From the NCBI GenBank assembly GCA_016719485.1, contig JADJZB010000009.1, positions 62,001-126,000 of the forward strand: DNA of 64,000 nt, in the 5' to 3' direction. A program made the position numbers and the translations under genes. Source of the DNA: Holophagales bacterium (GTDB lineage: Bacteria; Acidobacteriota; Thermoanaerobaculia; UBA5066). Positions 15,962 through 24,163 of the stretch are shown here, one piece after another; position 1 is the first letter of the stretch; the number at the start of each line of letters is the position of its first letter. The notes beneath the pieces are model-generated. The model had not been told where the DNA came from. It saw nothing but the letters and a program-made list of their open reading frames with translations, and ran no database searches.

Positions 15962-17530
15962 GTGACCAAACCCGGCTCTCTCCCGGAGAACCGCTTGACG
16001 AGGCGGGAACTCCTCGGCCTTCTCGGCTCGGGCGGGGTGGCGCTCGCCGTGCCGGGCTGCTCCGCGAGCCCGCCGCTGAAGACGAGCCGGACCGCCGCGC
16101 TCATGGACGCCGAGCCGTGGGGAGGGCTCGCGACGAGCCTCCTCGAGGACAAGTCGTACGCGCCGCGCGTCGAGGGGACGGTCCCGGAGGGGCTTCGCGG
16201 GACGCTCTACCGCAACGGGCCCGGCCTCTTCGACCGGGGAGGGAAGCGCCGGAGGGCGCTCCTGGACGGCGACGGCCTCGTCCAGGCGTTCCGGTTCGGC
16301 GAGGAGGGGGTCTTCTACCGCGCCCGCTTCGTGAGGACGGAGAAGTTCGTGGCCGAGGAGAAGGCCGGCGCGTTCGTCTTCGGCACGTTCAGCACCCAGG
16401 CCCCCGGGGGCTTTTTCGCGAACGTCCTGCCCGAGCGGAACATCCGGAGCCAGGCCGGCATCACGGCGGTCCCCCGGTGGGGAAAGGTCTTCGCGTTCGA
16501 CGAGACGGGGCTCCCGTGGGAGCTCGACGCCGACACGCTCGAGACGGTCGGCGAGACGAGCTTCGGCCTCCCGCGCGACCTGACCCTCTACGCGGCCCAC
16601 AACAAGATCGACGTCGAGACGGGCGAGTGGCTCCACTTCGGCCTCGAGTTCGGGCGGAAGCTGAACGTCCACCTGACGACCTTCGCCGCCGACGGCTCCC
16701 TCGCCGGGCACGACGTCTACCCGCTCCCCCGCTTCTCCTACGTCCACGACTGGTTCGTGACGCGGCGCTTCGTCGTCCTCCACCTCCACCCCGCGACGAT
16801 CGAGGTCTTCGGCCTTCTCCTGGGCCTCAGGAGCATCGTCGACTCCCTACGTTGGAACGGGGCCGACGGGAGCCTCCTCATGATCCTCCCGAGGGAGCGG
16901 CGGGGCGGGGGCGTCGCCCCCCGCTTCGTCGAGACCGAGGCGTCGTTCATGTGGCACTCGTTCAACGGGCACGAGGAGGGGGACGAGCTCGTCCTCGACT
17001 TCGTCGGCTACGAGGACCCCGACCACTTCATCGGCGAGGAGCCGCTCGTCCTCGAGGTGATGAAGGGGCGGCCGGGGCGCTTCGAGCACCCGGGGCTCGT
17101 CCGGAGGATCCGGGTCGCGCCGGGTGCGACGCGCGCGCGCAACGAGGTCGTGGCCGGGGGGAGCTTCGAGTGGCCGCGGATCGACGACCGCCTCCTCGGC
17201 CGGCGCAACCGCTGGGGCTGGATGGCGAGCGCGCGGCCGCGACAGTTCTTCTGGAACGCCGTGGCGCGGGTCGACTTCGAGGACGGGAGCACCGTCGAGC
17301 ACGACTTCGGCGACCGCGTCTTCACGAGCGAGCCGGTCTTCGTCCCCGACCCGGCGCGCGCCGGGGAGGAGGAAGGGTGGCTCCTCGTCGAGCTCTACGA
17401 CGGCGACTCGAGGAGGAGCTCGCTCGCGATCCTCGACGCGGCGAGGGTCGCGGACGGCCCCCTGGCCCGCGTCCTCCTCGAGCACCACGTGCCGGTCAGC
17501 TTCCACGGTTACTGGCGGCCGGGCGCGTAG
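15962..17530 (+). CDS. Carotenoid oxygenase family protein (RPE65/CCD-like)
   Basis: This 522-residue non-heme iron dioxygenase-like protein probably cleaves a carotenoid or apocarotenoid, or a stilbene-type substrate. The fold signature LRGTLYRNGPGLFDRGG is present, with candidate iron ligands His213 (AAHNKID), His261 (VHDWF), His332 (WHSFNGH) and His514 near the end (SFHGYW). An N-terminal twin-Arg/hydrophobic stretch ending in a Cys (TRRELLGLLG ... VPGCSA, Cys about 38) suggests export by Tat and perhaps lipid attachment. Start GTG 15962 is chosen to include it. It lies at the left edge of a region rich in light-sensing and photorepair genes. A carotenoid synthesis gene is not seen here. 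Confidence 0.88.
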   Translation: MTKPGSLPENRLTRRELLGLLGSGGVALAVPGCSASPPLKTSRTAALMDAEPWGGLATSLLEDKSYAPRVEGTVPEGLRGTLYRNGPGLFDRGGKRRRALLDGDGLVQAFRFGEEGVFYRARFVRTEKFVAEEKAGAFVFGTFSTQAPGGFFANVLPERNIRSQAGITAVPRWGKVFAFDETGLPWELDADTLETVGETSFGLPRDLTLYAAHNKIDVETGEWLHFGLEFGRKLNVHLTTFAADGSLAGHDVYPLPRFSYVHDWFVTRRFVVLHLHPATIEVFGLLLGLRSIVDSLRWNGADGSLLMILPRERRGGGVAPRFVETEASFMWHSFNGHEEGDELVLDFVGYEDPDHFIGEEPLVLEVMKGRPGRFEHPGLVRRIRVAPGATRARNEVVAGGSFEWPRIDDRLLGRRNRWGWMASARPRQFFWNAVARVDFEDGSTVEHDFGDRVFTSEPVFVPDPARAGEEEGWLLVELYDGDSRRSSLAILDAARVADGPLARVLLEHHVPVSFHGYWRPGA

Positions 17531-17602
17531 CGGGGCGTTCGCTCACCCGCCCGTTCGCCCCCCCGGGCAGTCCGGCCTCGTGGGCGCGGCGTAGAGAGCC
17601 GC

Positions 17603-18382
17603 ATGAGGCTATCGGGCAAAACGGTCGTCGTCGTCGGAGGAACCGGCGGAATCGGAAGCGAGGTGGCCCGCGGGGTCGTGCGCGAGGGGGGGAGCGTCCT
17701 CCTCGTGGCACGAAACGAAGCGATGCTCGCAGAGCGCGTCGCGGAGCTGGACGCCCTTGCGGGGCGGGCCGGGGCCGCGAGTGCCTTCGTCGCGGATGCC
17801 GGGTCGCAGGTCGCCCTCTCGGCTGCCGCGGCCGAGGCCGTGGCCCGGACCGGCCGCCTCGACGGCTGGGTCCACGCCGTCGGCTCCATCCTCCTGAAGC
17901 CGTTCTCGGCAACGGGCGAGGAGGACTTCGCTCGCCAGCTCGACCTCAACGCGGGGTCGGCCTTCCGGGCGCTCCAGGCCGCGCTCGGTCCGATGCGGAA
18001 GGCGCGAGCCGGCTCGGTCGTCCTCTTCGGCTCGGCGGCGGCCTCCCTGGGCCTCCCGAACCACGCGGCGATCTCGGCGGCGAAGGCCGCGGTCGTGGGC
18101 CTCGCCCGGTCGGCGGCGATGGACCTGGCGCGGTACGGCATCCGCGTGAACGTCGTCTCCCCGGGCCTCGTGCGGACGCCGATGTCGGCCGCGATCACGT
18201 CCAGCGAGGCGAGCCTGAAGGTGTCGCAGGCGATGCACCCGACGGGGCGCATCTCCGAGCCCGCCGACGTCGCCGCGGCCGTCCTCTACCTCCTCTCGGA
18301 CGGCGCCGCGAACGTCACGGGCGCCGTCCTCCCCGTCGACGGCGGGATGGCGGCGGGCCGCCCGCCGGCGACGGCTTCCTGA
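17603..18382 (+). CDS. SDR family oxidoreductase lacking the catalytic Tyr
   Basis: This 259-residue short-chain dehydrogenase has a Rossmann start (GGTGGIGSEVARG), a ligand-region serine in FGSAAASLG, and a C-terminal SDGAANVTGAVLPVDGG typical of classical SDRs. At the YxxxK site the sequence reads NHAAISAAK, so the catalytic Tyr is replaced by Ile while Lys stays. A subgroup of SDRs shares this HA-I-AAK form; its chemistry is unclear and may not be a standard alcohol/ketone reduction. The gene is 72 bases after the carotenoid oxygenase and 53 before the LOV-phosphatase. Confidence 0.87.
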   Translation: MRLSGKTVVVVGGTGGIGSEVARGVVREGGSVLLVARNEAMLAERVAELDALAGRAGAASAFVADAGSQVALSAAAAEAVARTGRLDGWVHAVGSILLKPFSATGEEDFARQLDLNAGSAFRALQAALGPMRKARAGSVVLFGSAAASLGLPNHAAISAAKAAVVGLARSAAMDLARYGIRVNVVSPGLVRTPMSAAITSSEASLKVSQAMHPTGRISEPADVAAAVLYLLSDGAANVTGAVLPVDGGMAAGRPPATAS

Positions 18383-18435
18383 GCCGCGAGACCGGGCGCG
18401 GCGCATCGAGAGGTCGTGGCGACGCCCCCGCGCCT

Positions 18436-19743
18436 ATGATCGGGGCGGATCGGGAGCAGGGGGCGCGCATCTCAAATCAGCCATCGGAAACCGCCGGGAC
18501 GTCGAACCTCGCGGCTCTCCTCCGGGAAAGGGCGCCGGGAGACCAGCTCGCGCTGAAGGACCGGGCCCTCGACGTGGCGGCGGAGGGAGTCACGATCGCC
18601 GACGCCCGCCTCCCGGACCGTCCCCTGATCTACGTGAACGAGGGCTTCGAGCGCGTGACGGGCTACCCCGCCGCCGAGGTGCTGGGGAGGAACTGCCGGT
18701 TCCTCCAGGGACCCGACACGGATCGGGCCGCAGTCGAGAGGATCCGCGCCGCCGTCGCGGGGGAACGCGAGTGCGTCGTCGAGATCCTCAACTACCGGAG
18801 GGACGGGACGCCGTTCTGGAACCGGCTGTCGATCACGCCCGTTCGCGACGAGACGGGAGAGGCCACGCACTTCATCGGGATCCAGTCGGACGTCACGGCG
18901 CGAAGGAACGCCGAGGAGGGCCTGCGGCACGCCAAGGAGGCGCTCGAGCACGAGGTGCAGCTGGCGGCGCGCGTCCAGCAGTCCCTCCTCCCGCCGCCGG
19001 AGATGCACCTCCCGGGTCTTCGCGTCGCCCGCGCGTTCCACCCCTGCACCGAGCTCGCGGGCGACGCGATGGGAGTCGTCCCCCTCCCCCTCGGCTCGGT
19101 GGGGCTCTACCTCGCGGACGTCAGCGGGCACGGCGTGGGGGCCGCCCTCCTGTCGTTCACACTGAACCACCTGCTGGCTCCTTCCCGCGAAGGCTCCCTC
19201 CTCGTCGAGGACGCAGGGGACGGCCCGGCCACCGTCTCTCCCGCGAGGCTCGCGGGGCGCCTCAACCGCCAGTTCCCGATGGAGCGGACGCGGCAGTACT
19301 TCACCCTGGTGTACGGGGCCTACGACGACCTGGAAGGGCGATTCCGCTACGTCGTCGCCGGCCACCCGCCACCGCTCCTCCTGCGCCGGGGCGCACCGCC
19401 CGTGGAGCTGCCGGGGCGCGGCCTGCCGATCGGGATGATCGAGAGCGCGTCGTACCGGGACGAGACCGTCTCCCTCGCGCCGGGGGATCGCATCTATCTC
19501 TACACCGACGGCGTCACGGAAGCGCTCGACGCCTCGGAGGTCGAGTTCGGCCCGGCGCGGCTGATGGCCGAGATTGACCGGACCCGGGAATTGCCCCTCC
19601 GGGAGGGGCTAGAGCTTCTCGCCCACGCCGTGCGGAACTGGTCGGACGGCGGTCCCGGTGACGACGTCTCGCTCCTCGCGATCGAGAGGGTCGCCCAGCG
19701 TCCCGGCTCCGGGCGGGAACGGGGCCCCGCGAGCACGTGGTAG
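18436..19743 (+). CDS. Blue-light LOV domain-PP2C (SpoIIE/RsbU-type) phosphatase
   Basis: This 435-residue protein has a LOV-type PAS domain at about 40-150. It contains GRNCRFLQGPDTD with Cys87, the flavin adduct cysteine of LOV photoreceptors, then NYRRDGTPFWNRLSITPV and FIGIQSDVT. A short coiled coil (about 152-185, HAKEALEHEVQLAARVQQSL) leads into a PP2C-like SpoIIE phosphatase domain (about 190-425) with metal-binding Asp in ELAGDAMG and YLADVSGHG, and GDRIYLYTDGVTEA and GDDVSLLAIE near the end. Such proteins dephosphorylate anti-sigma antagonists in partner-switching pathways, here probably under blue light. No anti-sigma or antagonist gene is adjacent. ATG 18436 has no clear ribosome site. 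Confidence 0.9.
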   Translation: MIGADREQGARISNQPSETAGTSNLAALLRERAPGDQLALKDRALDVAAEGVTIADARLPDRPLIYVNEGFERVTGYPAAEVLGRNCRFLQGPDTDRAAVERIRAAVAGERECVVEILNYRRDGTPFWNRLSITPVRDETGEATHFIGIQSDVTARRNAEEGLRHAKEALEHEVQLAARVQQSLLPPPEMHLPGLRVARAFHPCTELAGDAMGVVPLPLGSVGLYLADVSGHGVGAALLSFTLNHLLAPSREGSLLVEDAGDGPATVSPARLAGRLNRQFPMERTRQYFTLVYGAYDDLEGRFRYVVAGHPPPLLLRRGAPPVELPGRGLPIGMIESASYRDETVSLAPGDRIYLYTDGVTEALDASEVEFGPARLMAEIDRTRELPLREGLELLAHAVRNWSDGGPGDDVSLLAIERVAQRPGSGRERGPASTW

Positions 19744-19768
19744 CCTTTTTCCACAGGAGATCGAGCCC

Positions 19769-20500
19769 ATGTCGAATCAGGCCGGGGCGATAGAGCCCGC
19801 GAGCCGGGTCGCAGACGGACGGACACCTGTCGCCGACCGCATCCGGGATCGCATCCGCAAGGCGCGCGGCCGCTTCCGCGCCAACGACAACATCGCCGCC
19901 TACATCGAGGACGGGGAGCTCGAGCTGCTCCGGCTGGAAGTCGCGGAGAAGATCGAGGGCGTCCTCCAGGCGCTCGTCATCGACACCGCGAGCGACCACA
20001 ACACGAGGGACACGGCCCGCCGCGTGGCCAAGATGTACCTGAACGAGGTCTTTGCGGGCCGTTACGGCGGGCAGCCGCCGGTGACCGAGTTCCCGAACGT
20101 GGGCCGCCTGAACGAGCTGATGATCGTCGGCCCGATCATGGTGCGGAGCGCCTGCTCGCACCACCTCTGTCCGATCATCGGCCGGATCTGGGTCGGGGTG
20201 ATGCCGAACGAGCACTCCGCCCTGATCGGCCTCTCGAAGTACGCCCGCCTCGTGGAGTGGGTCATGGCCCGGCCGCAGATCCAGGAGGAGGCGATCACCG
20301 AGCTCGCCGAGCTGCTGCAGGACAAGATGCAGCCCGACGGCCTCGCCGTCGTCATGGAGGCCGACCACTACTGCATGAAGTGGCGCGGCGTGAAGGACTC
20401 GGACTCGAAGATGACGAACAGCGTCATGCGCGGCTCGTTCCTGAAGAACCCCGACCTGAGGCGCGAGTTCCTCTCGCTCCTGGCGGGCCGGACGAAGTAG
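19769..20500 (+). CDS. folE: GTP cyclohydrolase I
   Basis: This 243-residue enzyme converts GTP to 7,8-dihydroneopterin triphosphate, the first step to folate and other pterins. The zinc/catalytic region CSHHLCPIIGRIWVG, the HNTRDTARRVAKMYLNEVF segment and ADHYCMKWRGVKD are FolE signatures, with Cys, His and Cys ligands present. About 40 N-terminal residues are extra compared with minimal FolE. A good AGGAGA site precedes ATG 19769. It lies between the LOV-phosphatase and BLUF genes. Bacterial light-inducible clusters often carry a folE copy, perhaps to make the pterin antenna of photolyase; that role is inference. Confidence 0.93.
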   Translation: MSNQAGAIEPASRVADGRTPVADRIRDRIRKARGRFRANDNIAAYIEDGELELLRLEVAEKIEGVLQALVIDTASDHNTRDTARRVAKMYLNEVFAGRYGGQPPVTEFPNVGRLNELMIVGPIMVRSACSHHLCPIIGRIWVGVMPNEHSALIGLSKYARLVEWVMARPQIQEEAITELAELLQDKMQPDGLAVVMEADHYCMKWRGVKDSDSKMTNSVMRGSFLKNPDLRREFLSLLAGRTK

Positions 20501-20511
20501 GGAGAGAAGAG

Positions 20512-20949
20512 ATGCTCGTCCGCCTCCTCTACGCCAGCCGCGCCAACGCCCCGGTCGACGAAGCGCTCGTCGCCTCGATCCTCGAGAAGGCCCACGCGTA
20601 CAACGCCGCCCACGGCCTCACCGGCATCCTCTGCACCTCCTCCGAGGGGAACGTCTTCCTCCAGGTGCTCGAGGGGGGCCGCGCCGCGGTGAACGAGCTC
20701 TACGGCCGCATCCTGCGCGATCCCCGCCACACGGACGTCACCCTCCTCGACTACGCCGAGATCGGCGAGCGGCGCTTCGCGACCTGGCGGATGGGGAACG
20801 TGAACCTGAACCGGGTCAACCGCGGCACCGTCCTGAGGTTCTCGGAGACGCCGGTCCTCGACCCGTTCCAGATGAGCGGCAAGTGTGCTCTCGCGCTCCT
20901 CGAGGAGCTGATGGCCAGCGCGGCGATCGTCAGCCGCGACGGCGCCTGA
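20512..20949 (+). CDS. BLUF domain blue-light sensor
   Basis: This 145-residue BLUF protein senses blue light through bound FAD. The key residues are in place: Tyr7 (LLYASRAN), Asn31 (AYNAAHGLTGIL), Gln51 (VFLQVLEG), and Trp92 and Met94 (TWRMG). The domain fills residues 1-95; the remaining 50 form short helices with no output enzyme, as in the short PixD-type BLUF proteins that signal by protein-protein contact. GGAGAGAAGA precedes ATG 20512, 11 bases after folE, so the two genes are probably co-transcribed. The partner is unknown. Confidence 0.92.
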   Translation: MLVRLLYASRANAPVDEALVASILEKAHAYNAAHGLTGILCTSSEGNVFLQVLEGGRAAVNELYGRILRDPRHTDVTLLDYAEIGERRFATWRMGNVNLNRVNRGTVLRFSETPVLDPFQMSGKCALALLEELMASAAIVSRDGA

Positions 20950-20981
20950 CACCGCGCCCGGGCGGGTGTCGACCGCGGAAA

Positions 20982-22994
20982 CTAGAACGTCGAGAGGGAG
21001 CGAAGGTCGTCGGCCGTCAATTCGAAGACGAGGAGCGACGTACCGATGCGGCCGTCCTCCGGCCGCGAGCGGAGCCGGTTCACGAGGCGCGCGTGGTGCA
21101 GGACCTCGGCGTCTTCGCGCGCCCGGGCGAGGAGCCTGGCCGGCACGCCTGCTTCTGGCGGAGACGACGCCCATCCCAGAGCGCGTCGCGCGTTCTCGAG
21201 GAACCCCGGGTCACTCCAGGTCTCGTCCCGAACCATCGGCTCCCAGAGCCCCAGGAGCGTGTTGACGCTCACCACGTAGGTTCCTGGCGTGAGCGGTGAG
21301 AGGCGGCTTCCGGGCGACGCTGCGAGGACGAACGCCGGCCGGAAGGACTTCGGCATCGGGGTGGACGGGTGGACGGCGAGGTGGATCTCGTCGATGCGAC
21401 GCTCGCGGCAATAGTCCCTGAGTCGGAGCAGGTCCTGACCCCAGTCGAGGTTGCTGTCGGCGAGCCACGCCCTGCCCCTCGCCGCCCCCCCCGAGAGACG
21501 ATTGAAGAAGCCGAGGTGATTCGGAAAAGCGGAGAGGGTCTCGACCACGAGAAGGGCTGCGAGCGTGACGGCGAGGAGCCGCGCACGCGGCGCGCCCGCG
21601 AACGCGGCGGCCGCGCCGCCGACGAGGAAGAGGAGCGGGTAGACGGGGAGGAGATGCCGCAGGCCGATGTTGAGCCCCCCCGAAACCGAAAGGACCAGCC
21701 AGGTGACGGAGAAGACCGACATCCCGAGGAGCAGGAGTCGCCCCTTCGGTTCGACCGCGACCCGCCGCCCGAGGATCGCCAGGGTTCCAAGGCCCAGGAG
21801 AACGAGCGTGACGACGGGCGTCTTCACGAGAAAGGCCACGGGGAAATACGACACCCAGCCTTTCGTCGAGAGCTGGCCCCTGAGGTATGCGATGCGCTGG
21901 CGGGACCACTTGTCGACGTAGGAGAGGCCGTAGAGGTAGGGCTCGGGGAGCACCCGGCGGGCGCGTGCGAACTCGACGACGCGCGGCAGCGCTCCTCGCC
22001 GCCGGATCCCCGTGGCCCAGTCCTCCTGGACGATCTTCCAGCCCTCCTCGCGGTTTCCCGCGAACCGGCCATCGGAGTTCGAGTCGCGCCGCAGGAGGGC
22101 CGTGGGAGCGTCGTTCCCGCGGTAGGGCTCGTACCGGAACCCGTAGATGCCCCATACGGCGACGCCTACGGCCGCCACAGCTCCGACGGCGAGCCCCCCC
22201 AGGAGAACGATTCGGCGATCCCGTCGACGCCCGGGAGCGGCGAGCGATGCCTCGCCCGTGCCCTCGGCCGAGGCTTCCCGCTGAAGTACCCACACGATTC
22301 CCATGCTGGCCAGTGCGGGGACGGCGACGACCCACGAGTACTTGGTGATGCTCGCGAAGCCGAGCGCGAGGAGGAAGAGCAGCCCGTTTGCAACGCCGGG
22401 CTTCTGCAGGAAGCGAGCCAGCGACAGGAGAGAGGCCTGGATGGCGATCGCGGCCGCGAGGTCCGTCGTCACGAGGCGGCCGTGGCCGAGAACGAGAGGG
22501 TCGAACGCCGCTGCGAACAGGGCGAGGAAGGCGGCGTTCGAGCCGAGGACGGTGCGGACGCTCGAGAAGACGACCCAGAGGAAGGCTCCGAGCACGACGA
22601 GCATCGGAAGGCGTGCGAGGCGGACGACGCGCTCGCCGTCGACCTGGTCGGTGAGCCACGCCCGCGCCAGCTCGAGGGTGTTTCCTTCCGACCAACCCCG
22701 GGTTCCGGGTGCTGGAGCGGGGATCCCGGCCGCAATCAGCGGAACTGCCGCCCAGAGCTTCGCGAGGGGCGGGTGCTCCGGATTCAGGCGGAAGTCTCCG
22801 CGGCCCAGGGCCGTGAGGCCCGAGGCGATGTGGACGCCCTCGTCGAACGTGACACTGTCGCCGAGGCCGGCCAGGAGCGCGAGGGCGAGCGCCGACGCGA
22901 CGAGGAGAGGCGCAACCGGCATCGTGGTCCGGGGAGAGGGGGCGTGGTCGACGTCGGACGAGGCTCGTCGAGCCGGGGCGCTCCGCCGTCTCAC
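20982..22994 (-). CDS. GT39-like membrane glycosyltransferase (PMT_2/ArnT type)
   Basis: This 670-residue polytopic membrane protein has about 11-12 hydrophobic helices. The first periplasmic loop contains VTFDEGVHIASG, with the D-E pair of GT-C enzymes, and LNPEHPPLAKLWAAVP, a PMT_2 signature. The C-terminal 200 residues are mostly soluble and contain WLADSNLDWGQDLLRL, common in this subfamily. It should transfer a sugar from a polyprenyl-phosphate donor to a protein or lipid acceptor in the periplasm. It is monocistronic on the minus strand, convergent with the BLUF gene. A 25-residue N-terminal extension precedes the first helix, so a later start near MPVAPLLV is possible. Confidence 0.82.
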   Translation of the reverse strand: MRRRSAPARRASSDVDHAPSPRTTMPVAPLLVASALALALLAGLGDSVTFDEGVHIASGLTALGRGDFRLNPEHPPLAKLWAAVPLIAAGIPAPAPGTRGWSEGNTLELARAWLTDQVDGERVVRLARLPMLVVLGAFLWVVFSSVRTVLGSNAAFLALFAAAFDPLVLGHGRLVTTDLAAAIAIQASLLSLARFLQKPGVANGLLFLLALGFASITKYSWVVAVPALASMGIVWVLQREASAEGTGEASLAAPGRRRDRRIVLLGGLAVGAVAAVGVAVWGIYGFRYEPYRGNDAPTALLRRDSNSDGRFAGNREEGWKIVQEDWATGIRRRGALPRVVEFARARRVLPEPYLYGLSYVDKWSRQRIAYLRGQLSTKGWVSYFPVAFLVKTPVVTLVLLGLGTLAILGRRVAVEPKGRLLLLGMSVFSVTWLVLSVSGGLNIGLRHLLPVYPLLFLVGGAAAAFAGAPRARLLAVTLAALLVVETLSAFPNHLGFFNRLSGGAARGRAWLADSNLDWGQDLLRLRDYCRERRIDEIHLAVHPSTPMPKSFRPAFVLAASPGSRLSPLTPGTYVVSVNTLLGLWEPMVRDETWSDPGFLENARRALGWASSPPEAGVPARLLARAREDAEVLHHARLVNRLRSRPEDGRIGTSLLVFELTADDLRSLSTF

Positions 22995-23016
22995 GCAAGG
23001 AGTCTAGCGGAGGGAC

Positions 23017-24021
23017 TCACGATCGCCCTCGTTTCCGGAGCGGCGGACGGTCTGCCGGGCGGCGGTGCACAGGGGACCGAGGAGCTTTCGAGGATGCATG
23101 AAGCGGGGGCGGAGGCGTCGCCCGATGCGGCGGCTCCTCGCACACTTCCTTCACGCAGCCGCGAAGCCAGCGGTGCGCGGCATCGGCCTGAAACCGCGGG
23201 TGCCACAGCATCGAGACGGTGAACTCGGGGGTTGCTACCGGAAGCGGGAAGGTGTGCATGCCTTCGCGCAGGCTGCCCGTGTGCCGCTCGGGGACCGTGG
23301 CGACGAGGTCGGTCGCGCGCGCCAGCGCCAGCGCGGTCGAGAAGCCGCCGACCACCGTGGCGATCTCGCGCTCCAGCCCGATCCGCTTCAGGGCGTCGTC
23401 CATCGGGCCCGTGCTCCGGCCCCGCCGGGAGACGAAGACGTGCCGGGCCGCCGCATACCGCGCCGGCGTGATCCTCCCCCTGCACAACGGGTGCCCTGCC
23501 CGGACGACGCCGACGAAGCGGTCGCGGAACAACGCCTGCACGCGCACCTCGGGGTCGGTCGCGCCGTCGACGACGCCCGTTTCGAGATCGACGTTCGCGT
23601 CGCGAAGGGGCACGTTGTCCTTGTCGAGCTTCTGCACGAAGCGCAGCCGCACCCCGGGAGCCTCCGCTCCGACGCGCGCGAGGAGGCTCGCGCCGAAGTT
23701 CTCCACGAAGCCCTCGGCCGATCTCAGCGTGAAGCTCCGTTCCAGCGCGTCGAGCCGGATGTTCCCGGCCGGGCGCAGCACCGCCTCCGCGTCCTGCACG
23801 AGCTGGCCGACCCGATCGCGGAGCTCGAGCGCCCGGGGGGTTGGAACGAGGCCGCGGCCCGCCCGGACCAGAAGCGGGTCGCCGGTCGCCAGGCGCAGCC
23901 GCGCGAGCGCACGGCTCATCGCCGAGGGGCTGAGCCCGAGCCTTCTGGACGCGCGCGCGACGCTCCCTTCGGCGAGCAGAACATCGAGGGTGCCGAGGAG
24001 GTTGAAGTCGGGCGTCGACAT
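23017..24021 (-). CDS. LysR family transcriptional regulator
   Basis: This 334-residue LysR regulator has a winged helix at about 5-65 (FNLLGTLDVLLAEGSVARAS, RRLGLSPSAMSRALARLR) and a two-lobe effector domain at about 90-295. The last 40 residues are Pro/Arg-rich and non-conserved. It is divergent from the MFS exporter gene 142 bases away and probably controls it, as in many LysR-efflux pairs, through the dyad at 24063-24079. The effector is unknown. Confidence 0.9.
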   Translation of the reverse strand: MSTPDFNLLGTLDVLLAEGSVARASRRLGLSPSAMSRALARLRLATGDPLLVRAGRGLVPTPRALELRDRVGQLVQDAEAVLRPAGNIRLDALERSFTLRSAEGFVENFGASLLARVGAEAPGVRLRFVQKLDKDNVPLRDANVDLETGVVDGATDPEVRVQALFRDRFVGVVRAGHPLCRGRITPARYAAARHVFVSRRGRSTGPMDDALKRIGLEREIATVVGGFSTALALARATDLVATVPERHTGSLREGMHTFPLPVATPEFTVSMLWHPRFQADAAHRWLRGCVKEVCEEPPHRATPPPPLHASSKAPRSPVHRRPADRPPLRKRGRS

Positions 24022-24062
24022 GCTCCGAAGCTAGCACGGCCTGGGGATGACATGGCGTTCGG

Positions 24063-24079
24063 TGCACTCATGGAGTGCA
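24063..24079. promoter_or_regulatory. Candidate LysR operator (dyad)
   Basis: TGCACTC-ATG-GAGTGCA is a perfect 7-bp inverted repeat with a 3-base centre, placed between the divergent LysR and MFS genes, 42 bases from the LysR start and 85 from the MFS start. Position and symmetry suit a regulator site. Binding is inferred. Confidence 0.5.
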
Positions 24080-24163
24080 AATGGTGCGTCTTCCGCCATA
24101 CGCGAACAGCCCCTACTTTGATCGCAGCTCCGCCTCGGGAGCCGAAAGAAGAGGGGGTTCGTG

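Noticed and set aside
18435..18440. TATGAT as a -10 box for the LOV-phosphatase gene
   Set aside because: It contains the start codon itself, and no later in-frame start precedes the LOV domain.
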